DNA from: Akkermansiaceae bacterium | GTDB taxonomy: Bacteria; Verrucomicrobiota; Verrucomicrobiia; Verrucomicrobiales; Akkermansiaceae | Length of the DNA stretch: 64,000 nt | Assembly (NCBI GenBank): GCA_013041925.1 | Contig: JABDRB010000021.1 | Span: 62,001-126,000, forward strand | Reading direction: 5' to 3' | Shown here: positions 57,856 to 64,000 of the stretch, piece by piece | Numbering within the stretch: position 1 is the stretch's first letter | Layout: each line of letters starts with the position of its first letter | Notes under the pieces: generated by a model | Seen by the model: the letters and a program-made list of their open reading frames with translations, nothing else | Databases searched by the model: none | Told to the model about the DNA's origin: nothing | Position numbers and translations under genes: made by a program

Positions 57856-58899
57856 TCATGCGAGAGACTCGCACGAACGCTCATGCTGGGGAGAGAATCG
57901 CAGCACATGGCAGACATACACGCATCCTCCCAATAACACCAAGGCGCCAAACTGATGCAGCGTAGCCAGTGAAACCGGCACATAAAAAATCAAGGTGAAC
58001 ACCCCAAGGACAAACTGAATCATCACCACCAGCAGGAGAAACTCAAAACCTCTCCGCTGCCTCAAATTCAATGACACACGCCTTGATTGCCACCACATCA
58101 CCCCAATAGCCATGAGCACCAGGTAGGCCGTGACTCGATGGATAAACTGTATCGCGATTCCATTCATCAACACACTGTGCCCCATGCCCGGCGGCACCCA
58201 ATACTCGCCCATCTTCGGAAAGGTGTTAAACATATACCCCGCCTTCAGCCCCGCCACCATCGCACCTAAGGCCACCTGGAACATCACTAGGAATAGCAAA
58301 GCGATCGAGGCCCTACGAAACGGCCCCTCCTCCACCTTGCGTGGACAGCCGTCGCGAAAATGCAATGCCTGCCAAAGGGTTGCGCCAAACAACAAAAAGG
58401 CCAAGCTCAGGTGCGCCGTTAACCGGAAATGACTCACATGCGGATCCTTCACCAAGCCACTCTTCACCATATACCAACCAAGCACCCCCTGTAGCCCACC
58501 CAAAACGAATAACACCAACAACTTCCACACCTGCGCACCCCTCACTTTGCGCCGAATCACAAAATAAAGGAAGGGCAGCAAAAAAACAAAACCCACCGTC
58601 CGACCTATCAACCGGTGCACATACTCCCACCAGAATATCGATTGAAACTCAGCCATACTCATCCCCGCATTCACCAGCCGATACTCTGGCGATTTCTGAT
58701 ACTGCGCAAACACCTCCTCCCACTGCCCGTCATTCATCGGCGGCAATGTGCCCATCACCAGATCCCATTCCGTAATCGATAACCCCGACCCCGTCAATCG
58801 AGTCAAGCCACCAACCACCACCATCACCGCAATAAAAAAAGCACAGACAAACAGCCACCTCGCCACCTGCCTCGCTGATGCCTCATTTTCTTCTTCCAT
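57856..58899 (-). CDS. ctaA: Haem A synthase (COX15/CtaA family)
   Basis: An inner-membrane protein of 347 residues that oxidises haem O to haem A for cytochrome c oxidase. It has eight hydrophobic segments. The N-terminal part has VVVGGLTRLTGSGLSITEWDLVMG. Paired histidines for haem are in FWWEYVHRLIGR and VSHFRLTAHLSLAF, and later GIAIQFIHRVTAYL and ATLHQFGALVLL. ATG at 58899 is preferred over an upstream open extension. It is near a hemF-like gene on the same strand, 86 bp away. Confidence 0.93.
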   Translation of the reverse strand: MEEENEASARQVARWLFVCAFFIAVMVVVGGLTRLTGSGLSITEWDLVMGTLPPMNDGQWEEVFAQYQKSPEYRLVNAGMSMAEFQSIFWWEYVHRLIGRTVGFVFLLPFLYFVIRRKVRGAQVWKLLVLFVLGGLQGVLGWYMVKSGLVKDPHVSHFRLTAHLSLAFLLFGATLWQALHFRDGCPRKVEEGPFRRASIALLFLVMFQVALGAMVAGLKAGYMFNTFPKMGEYWVPPGMGHSVLMNGIAIQFIHRVTAYLVLMAIGVMWWQSRRVSLNLRQRRGFEFLLLVVMIQFVLGVFTLIFYVPVSLATLHQFGALVLLGGCVYVCHVLRFSPQHERSCESLA

Positions 58900-58985
58900 G
58901 CGCAACTGCATACACCCATGAGCGAAAAACACCAAGTTTCAATCGTCAAAGAGAACAGAGATCCACTTTAGGATGAAAACCCCCA

Positions 58986-59999
58986 CTATCGATGATTCTC
59001 CACCGTCGGCGGCGTTACTCCCCCCGTCGCTTGCAGCTTGATCGCTTCAGGATACGCATGGTAATGCGCCCTGACCACACTCGCAATCGCCACCTTGACC
59101 GCATCATCCACCCGACTGGTCACACCCTCAGTCAATACATCAAGCAAGCCATCCAGCAACGCCCACTGAGGAGCTGGCAGCCTGCCTCGCCACGACGCCA
59201 GCATGGCCCGGTCAACATGCGATGGCAGCGACCCCATAATCCCTAGGTCATTTTGATCATGCACTAAAAGACCCGATGTCGTCCCCCGATCCAGCGTCAA
59301 CACCTGAAAAAAATACAACGTGTGGTAGGCGAGTTGCGCCGCACGGTCCGACTCAGAAACGTCCACGTGAGCAACGATACCATTCCGCAGAATCGTCACA
59401 TAAGCCTCAATCGCCGCACGCCCGAGCGCTCGAGCCAGATCACGATCCTCCTGCGCATCGTCACTCGAATACCCTTCCAAATAAAAATGCGCTACACCAC
59501 GGTGCCGACCCAGAGCGGGGATATAAAAATACCGATCCCCCTGCGCCGATGCCTCATCATACTGAGCTGGTGCGACCCGCTGTAAGCACCTCCGGAATGC
59601 CTCCGTGTCGGACTCATTTTCAATCGAGGGGTTCAAATCCGCCATCATCCGCCAATAGCCATGACCCGACTTCATCTCAGTCCAGCTGATATGCATATGC
59701 ATCGACGGAGCATAGGGATTGCGCGGGTGGATAATCGTCGATAATGCCGTTGCCGATCCGAGCTTTTTCTCCGGCAAATCATCATAATAAATCTGGGAAA
59801 CATTCACCGAAGCTCGATCAAAAAAATCATTCCCCCCACTCGAAAAACGATTTCCACCACCATGCCTCCCCTCGTCTCTCAGCCAGGTCGACTCGTCAAA
59901 ACTCACCCCAACCGCAACCCCCTCAAGCTCCTTGACAAACAAAGCCTGCAAGCCCAAAACGAGCTCCATGGCCCACTGCGCACGTGGTAATCCTGACAT
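58986..59999 (-). CDS. hemF: Oxygen-dependent coproporphyrinogen III oxidase-like protein
   Basis: A 337-residue HemF-family protein that decarboxylates coproporphyrinogen III in haem synthesis, if the assignment holds. Family segments are visible: GGGNRFSSGGNDFFDRASVNVSQI, STIIHPRNPYAPSMHMHISW, VAHFYLEGYSSDD, and near the C-terminus TLDRGTTSGLLV. The second half is more divergent than usual. It starts MSGLPRAQWAMEL. It lies upstream of ctaA on the same strand, in a haem-related pair. Confidence 0.85.
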   Translation of the reverse strand: MSGLPRAQWAMELVLGLQALFVKELEGVAVGVSFDESTWLRDEGRHGGGNRFSSGGNDFFDRASVNVSQIYYDDLPEKKLGSATALSTIIHPRNPYAPSMHMHISWTEMKSGHGYWRMMADLNPSIENESDTEAFRRCLQRVAPAQYDEASAQGDRYFYIPALGRHRGVAHFYLEGYSSDDAQEDRDLARALGRAAIEAYVTILRNGIVAHVDVSESDRAAQLAYHTLYFFQVLTLDRGTTSGLLVHDQNDLGIMGSLPSHVDRAMLASWRGRLPAPQWALLDGLLDVLTEGVTSRVDDAVKVAIASVVRAHYHAYPEAIKLQATGGVTPPTVENHR

Positions 60000-60039
60000 C
60001 CCCCCACCCTAATCACTCCTTCCCACACTGCAACCCTCA

Positions 60040-60342
60040 TTACGCGTCGCCCACCTGCCTTTGGCCGTCATTATCTACAATCCACGTTATCTCAAACTCA
60101 AGAGGGTAGTGGTAATCATGGTCAAACTCAGGTAAATCAATATCCAAACAGGTCAACGATCCACCATGCATAGGCTGTATATTTTCTCGAGTCGGCCTCA
60201 TCAGTAAAATATTCTCATGATAAAACCCACAAACAATACAAATTGTGAAGAAACTACCACAATCAGTGATCGCTCCATTAGCTGACCGGATATAAAAATG
60301 ATAATATCCCCTCTTACCTGTCGCATCCGAAGATGCTAGCAG
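60040..60342 (-). pseudogene. 5'-truncated, AT-rich ORF of unknown function (gene remnant)
   Basis: The reverse frame is open from CTG 60342 to a TAA at 60040-60042, 100 residues. It has no ATG, GTG or TTG before residue 48 (ATG 60201). It reads like coding sequence: KRGYYHFYIRSANG, CGSFFTICIVCGFYHEN, PEFDHDYHYPLEFEIT and WIVDNDGQRQVGDA. A TGA precedes the CTG. Base use is clearly more AT-rich than the neighbours, which suggests horizontal origin. Either it is the C-terminal remnant of a gene cut by the ferredoxin-P450 region, or it begins at a rare start codon. No family is recognised. The rest of the 369-bp gap (60000-60368) shows nothing else. Confidence 0.45.
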
Positions 60343-60368
60343 TCATTGAAACCACGCCACCCATCAAC

Positions 60369-60683
60369 ATGCCCACAGTCACCTTTATCACCCCAGACGG
60401 CAAACAAACCGTCATCAAAAACACCGATGGCACCCTAATGGATATTGCCACGGAAAACAGTATCGAAGGCATCGAAGGCGCCTGTGGCGGCGTCTGTTCA
60501 TGCGCTACCTGCCACATCCACGTCACCCCCGAATGGATCGAACGCGTCGGCCCAGCCGACGAAACGGAACAAGACATGCTCGAGTTCGAAGAAGCCACCC
60601 ACCCAGGAAGCCGCTTCAGCTGCCAAGTTGAACTCACCCCCGACCTCGATGGACTCATTGTCGAAGTAGCCCCCCTCTCCTAG
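60369..60683 (+). CDS. [2Fe-2S] ferredoxin
   Basis: A 104-residue adrenodoxin/putidaredoxin-like electron carrier. It starts MPTVTFITPDGKQTVI and has the cluster cysteines in EGACGGVCSCATCHIHV plus the fourth in SRFSCQVEL. The conserved acidic stretch ETEQDMLEFEE is the usual partner-binding surface. ATG at 60369 is used. It sits 52 bp before the P450 gene, so it most likely delivers electrons to that P450. Confidence 0.94.
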   Translation: MPTVTFITPDGKQTVIKNTDGTLMDIATENSIEGIEGACGGVCSCATCHIHVTPEWIERVGPADETEQDMLEFEEATHPGSRFSCQVELTPDLDGLIVEVAPLS

Positions 60684-60735
60684 CCATTCTGGTCGTTTAG
60701 CTCCCCGTCCACGACGCCTCCAACCACTCAACCCT

Positions 60736-61887
60736 ATGTCCCATTGTCCCTATCACGACCCCTTTAAAGATGCCCGCAAAAAAGGCCCCGTGCTCCCAAC
60801 CCAATTCGATGGTGAACCCGTGCCCATGATCCTCGGCCTCAAAGACGTCCGCAAAGCCGCGCGCGACTTTAAAACCTTCAGCTCCAACGCCCCGTTCCGC
60901 ATCCCGATCCCCGCCGAGGAAGATGTCCGTAGCGTCCGACAATTCCCGCTCGAAGTCGACCCACCCGACCACACCGACTATCGAAAAATCGTCGAACCCT
61001 TTTTCAAGCGTCCGACCCAGCCAGAATACATCACTCGAGTGGAAAACCTCATCGGCGAGATCCTCACCGACGCCTGCCAACGTGATTCCATCGAAATCGT
61101 GCGCGAGTTCGCCATCCCACTGCAATCGCGCGCACTCACCTATCTACTCAACATGCCCGAATCGGAGGCCAACGTCTGGATTCAATGGGGCACCCATGTC
61201 TTCCGCGATGAAAGCGGTGTCTCCAAAGGAGCCGAGATGGAAGCTTACTGCCATCAACTTCTCGACTCCGCCGCTGCAAACCCAGGTGACGACTTTTTCT
61301 CCGCCCTCGTCCAAGCCGAGTTCCAAGGGCGCCCCCTGACCCGTGACGAAATGTTAGGATTCGCCAACATCACCTTCGCCGGTGGCCGCGATACCATCAT
61401 CAATACCGTAGCCGTTGTCATCGCCTACATCGCCGAACACCCAAGCGCCCTTGATACCTTGCGCGAAAACCCCAAAATGATCCTCACCGCCACCGAGGAA
61501 CTCATCCGCTTCACGACCCCACTCACCCACATCGGCCGCGTCTGCCCGGTCGATACCGACGTCCATGGCAAGACCGTCAAAGCCGGCGACCTCGTCTCGC
61601 TCTGCTGGGCATCTGCCAACTTCGATGAAACCGTCTTCGACTCTCCTGAGGAGGTCAGAATCGACCGTAAACCCAACCCGCATATTGCCTTTGGCAATGG
61701 CACTCACAACTGCCTAGGAGCCCCCCATTCCCGACTCCTCGTGCGCACTCTGCTACGCAAACTCTGCGAACTCACCTCGTCGGTCAAACTCATCGAAGCC
61801 ACGCCCAAGGTGGAACAAGAAGCCGACTACGAACGCAACAATGCCTACGAGTCGCTGACCGTGCAGATCACTCCCTCATCTCCCTAG
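60736..61887 (+). CDS. Cytochrome P450
   Basis: A soluble bacterial P450 of 383 residues. The I helix has FAGGRDTIINT with the conserved Asp-Thr pair. The ExxR is in EELIRFTTPL. The haem loop is FGNGTHNCLGAPHSR, with Cys326 as axial ligand. No membrane anchor is present, so it uses a ferredoxin, which is encoded directly upstream; a ferredoxin reductase is not in the window. The substrate is unknown. Demethylation of O-methyl sugars by ferredoxin-P450 systems is known in marine polysaccharide degraders and would suit this setting, but this is only inference. Confidence 0.94.
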   Translation: MSHCPYHDPFKDARKKGPVLPTQFDGEPVPMILGLKDVRKAARDFKTFSSNAPFRIPIPAEEDVRSVRQFPLEVDPPDHTDYRKIVEPFFKRPTQPEYITRVENLIGEILTDACQRDSIEIVREFAIPLQSRALTYLLNMPESEANVWIQWGTHVFRDESGVSKGAEMEAYCHQLLDSAAANPGDDFFSALVQAEFQGRPLTRDEMLGFANITFAGGRDTIINTVAVVIAYIAEHPSALDTLRENPKMILTATEELIRFTTPLTHIGRVCPVDTDVHGKTVKAGDLVSLCWASANFDETVFDSPEEVRIDRKPNPHIAFGNGTHNCLGAPHSRLLVRTLLRKLCELTSSVKLIEATPKVEQEADYERNNAYESLTVQITPSSP

Positions 61888-62020
61888 CTCTCATCATGCT
61901 CATTCATCCTACAGCTGTCATCTCAAATGACCCACATCCTTCCTCATTGACAATAAATCCACCACTGATCAACGTCAACCCGACCAATCGCCCCAACCTA
62001 ACAATCAAAATCTAACCATC

Positions 62021-62383
62021 ATGATTCACCAAGACACCTGCTGCACCATCGTTCCCTACTTCAACGTCCAAGACGGCCAGCTTGACGTATTCAAAGACCT
62101 CTGCACTCGACTCATCAGCCAAACCCAGGAGGAACCAGGATGCCTCTACTATGGATTCAGCTTCGACGGCAATACCGTCCACTGCCGCGAAGGCTACGTG
62201 AATGCGGATGCCCTGCTTGCCCACGTCCAAGCCGTCGGACTCATGATCGAGGAAGCCCTCAAAATTTCCGAAATCGCCCGACTCGAGGTGCATGGCCCCG
62301 CTACAGAACTCGCCAAGCTCAAAGAACCCCTCGCCGAACTCAACCCCCATTATTTCACTCTCGAGTGCGGGTTCCGCAAGTAA
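62021..62383 (+). CDS. Antibiotic biosynthesis monooxygenase (ABM) domain protein
   Basis: A 120-residue ferredoxin-like dimeric barrel protein of the YgiN/ABM kind. It starts MIHQDTCCTIVPYFNV and has the characteristic SQTQEEPGCLYYGFSFDGN and CREGYVNADALLAHVQAVG. Cofactor-free quinol or aldehyde oxidation is known for some relatives, but the role here is not clear. It follows the P450 by about 130 bp and may belong to the same transcription unit. Confidence 0.78.
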   Translation: MIHQDTCCTIVPYFNVQDGQLDVFKDLCTRLISQTQEEPGCLYYGFSFDGNTVHCREGYVNADALLAHVQAVGLMIEEALKISEIARLEVHGPATELAKLKEPLAELNPHYFTLECGFRK

Positions 62384-62420
62384 GCCCTTACGCGAACATC
62401 ACACCCTGTAATCAAAAAAC

Positions 62421-62455
62421 AAAAAGCCCGGCCCACCCATAAGATGAACCGGACT
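62421..62455 (-). terminator. Terminator after the porin gene
   Basis: On the reverse strand GTCCGGTTCATC and GGGTGG-GCCGGGC form a hairpin that includes several G-T pairs and is followed by TTTTTG. It lies about 30 bp after the porin stop. Confidence 0.75.
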
Positions 62456-62484
62456 TCATTGTTGAGTCGTTTGATGTTGTTCAA

Positions 62485-63219
62485 TTAGAACTTCACAGAA
62501 GCACTCACACCGAAGACAAATTCGCCATCTTCTTTAAGTGGAGCCACGGCGGTGGCATCAAGAGCATCGAATCCCTCACTGTAAGTCACAAAAGGAGTTA
62601 CGACCAGGTTATCCGTTGCTTGGTAAGGAAGAGCCACTGTGATGTATGCGTGGTTCCAGTCGCTACCCGTTGCAATGATGTTGTCCCAATAATCAAAGGA
62701 GTAGGCAACCCCCACGGTGACATCAACCTTGGTTTTATCACAAAGATCCCATGCTTTGTTCCAGCTGAGCTCGGCATAGGTGCCGTCCAGCAAATCAAGG
62801 TCATGCGCAATGTAGAGGTTAACGTTACCACCTGTAAGCGGGCACTCGGTCCCAATGTTCAGGTAGATTTCATCGGTATCAAGGCCGCTCAGTAATACAT
62901 TACTCAGTTCCTGATACTGATATCCCACCTCAAGGGTATAACACTCAGCGGTGTAACGAACACCAGCGCGATAGCGGTTGTGATCAACGCTGGTATCGCT
63001 CAAGGTGTTGATGCTCGCTCCTGCTACCAAGGAGAACTGGTCATTCAATCCGTAAGAAAGGTCAAGCGCTGCATCGAATGTGTTATCGGTGTCAGCACCA
63101 CCTAAAAGCAAACTTGCTCCATCCGCAAGAATTCCGTTAGCTCCACGGTAGTTGAATTGACTGTTATAGGTAAGACTAAGCTCACCTTCGAGTCCGGCGT
63201 AGGCGGGGGCAGCAAGCAA
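62485..63219 (-). CDS. TorF-like outer-membrane porin with a broken signal peptide
   Basis: A 244-residue beta-barrel protein whose alternating strands end in aromatic C-terminal VFGVSASVKF, the mark of outer-membrane proteins. It begins in the middle of a signal peptide (LLAAPAYA followed by GLEGELSLTYNSQFNYRG). In this frame an upstream TAA leaves only TTG at 63219. An ATG at 63245-63247 that overlaps the putA stop would give MLIIK and then, after a one-base shift, FLKFLLAAPAYA, a signal peptide of reasonable form. A frameshift or mis-called start is therefore likely. Function is a general or substrate-specific porin; relatives are called TorF family. Confidence 0.7.
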   Translation of the reverse strand: MLAAPAYAGLEGELSLTYNSQFNYRGANGILADGASLLLGGADTDNTFDAALDLSYGLNDQFSLVAGASINTLSDTSVDHNRYRAGVRYTAECYTLEVGYQYQELSNVLLSGLDTDEIYLNIGTECPLTGGNVNLYIAHDLDLLDGTYAELSWNKAWDLCDKTKVDVTVGVAYSFDYWDNIIATGSDWNHAYITVALPYQATDNLVVTPFVTYSEGFDALDATAVAPLKEDGEFVFGVSASVKF

Positions 63220-63246
63220 AAACTTAAGAAACCTTGATTATTAACA

Positions 63247-64000
63247 TCAACCTGCCAATCCGTTCAAAATCGTTTCAGCTGACGGGATCACATTGCCATA
63301 GCGGTGGGTGGTCTCACTCACCGCCTGCTCGCGCAAGCAGGTCAGCAACTCGAGTCGACCATTCGCAAGCGGGTTACTGGTGATCGTCTGAAGTGATCCA
63401 TTGTTTGCCACGCGTTGAAGGTCGGTGCTAGGCGAGAGAACACGGAGGATGCCGTAGTTAGCCGCACACTTCGGTAGACGCGCGATGAGAGCCGCCTCAC
63501 TTTCCTCGATGATGTTAAAGGGAAGAGCCTTCGTGAAGGCTGTCTTCTCACTCACGCTGATATCAATCTCGGAGCCGCAGGTGGTTGCCGCAAGGCAGAC
63601 TTGAGCAAGCTGCAGATCACTCATGCCCGTGGCACGCAGGAGGATACGATCGTGGGCCCGGTAGCGGAAGTGGTTACTCTCGCCGTGGAGCTGCGATGGA
63701 TCGTGTTCGATAGAAAATTCTTCCCTCCACCAGCGAGCGTAACTTCCTGCAGTGGCTTGCAGCGTTTCTGTCTCATCGGGCAGTAGACGGGATACGCTTT
63801 CGAGTAGAGGTTGGACCGTATCCATCACGGCGGCTGTTTCCTTGGGTAGTGCCATTTCTGACCACGTTGCCATGATCGAAACATAGTTAGGACCACCCGC
63901 CTTGGCACCAGGACCAAAACAGGATTTCTTCCATCCTCCAAACGGCTGGCGCTGCACGATGGCACCAGTGGTGCTCCGGTTGATGTAGGCATTACCCACC
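63247..64000 (-). CDS. putA: Delta-1-pyrroline-5-carboxylate dehydrogenase/PutA, C-terminal part (cut by window edge)
   Basis: The reverse frame covers the last 250 residues or so of an aldehyde dehydrogenase of the P5C dehydrogenase group. It begins VGNAYINRSTTGAIVQRQPFGGWKKS at the edge, which is the C-terminal part of the PutA/RocA active-site region, and goes on GPGAKAGGPNYVSI. It oxidises glutamate semialdehyde to glutamate. The C-terminal 200 residues are the PutA-type extension. It cannot be told whether a proline dehydrogenase domain is fused upstream. Its TGA overlaps an ATG (TGATG) at the porin side. Confidence 0.88.
   Translation of the reverse strand, partial: VGNAYINRSTTGAIVQRQPFGGWKKSCFGPGAKAGGPNYVSIMATWSEMALPKETAAVMDTVQPLLESVSRLLPDETETLQATAGSYARWWREEFSIEHDPSQLHGESNHFRYRAHDRILLRATGMSDLQLAQVCLAATTCGSEIDISVSEKTAFTKALPFNIIEESEAALIARLPKCAANYGILRVLSPSTDLQRVANNGSLQTITSNPLANGRLELLTCLREQAVSETTHRYGNVIPSAETILNGLAG

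Overview
The window reads as a chromosomal segment of a Gram-negative, probably marine, member of the Verrucomicrobiota (Rubritalea/Akkermansiaceae-like). This placement is inferred from gene content, not from a marker tree. Supporting signs are an outer-membrane toolkit (OmpH/Skp pair, RND efflux, TorF-like porin, lipoproteins), carbohydrate enzymes typical of polysaccharide degraders (GH2 beta-galactosidase, GH115 alpha-glucuronidase, a BNR_4-type secreted protein), a PVC-style Lgt N-terminus, and a 34-residue AURKAIP1/COX24-type basic protein. Base composition is moderately GC-rich. Starts often lack a clear Shine-Dalgarno, and several are TTG or GTG. No rRNA, tRNA, CRISPR array, insertion sequence or prophage was found.

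Layout. 0-11.7 kb: transketolase (cut by the left edge), hisG, a small basic protein, a secreted BNR-type protein, a PHP histidinol-phosphatase, lgt, an M42 aminopeptidase, DAHP synthase, a DEDDh exonuclease, accA, a LysM protein, acpP and two unknown genes. 11.8-16.3 kb: selD, whose active site is an in-frame UGA followed by a SECIS-like hairpin, then the lipid/ribosome cluster DUF177-rpmF-plsX-fabH. 16.4-25.4 kb: galactose mutarotase and a Gfo/Idh/MocA oxidoreductase, rodA, two tandem ompH genes, panC and a large secreted beta-galactosidase. 25.5-27.4 kb: an ArsR-permease-thioredoxin operon.

27.7-39.2 kb looks like a stress and reserve island: two double-domain universal stress proteins, DnaJ/CbpA with CbpM, a small CBM48 protein before glycogen synthase, a c-type cytochrome lipoprotein, a PAC2 protein, a PocR-AraC regulator, Hsp20 and a PF10116 protein. 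Inside it sits a two-gene operon with an ATGA overlap. It pairs a protein that looks like a fused archaeo-eukaryotic primase (PriS-like motifs plus a PriL-like four-cysteine C-terminus) with an endonuclease IV/xylose-isomerase-type TIM barrel. This is the most unusual locus of the window.

39.2-48.4 kb: M48 protease with lemA, then a TetR-controlled tripartite RND efflux operon. 48.5-54.8 kb: proC, tatA, an EEP-family lipoprotein, a thioredoxin-fold protein, hisS and aspS. 54.9-64 kb: GH115, ctaA, a hemF-like gene, a 5'-truncated AT-rich ORF absent from ordinary ORF calls, a ferredoxin-P450 pair with an ABM-domain protein, a porin whose signal peptide appears broken by a frameshift, and the 3' part of putA/P5C dehydrogenase (cut by the right edge).
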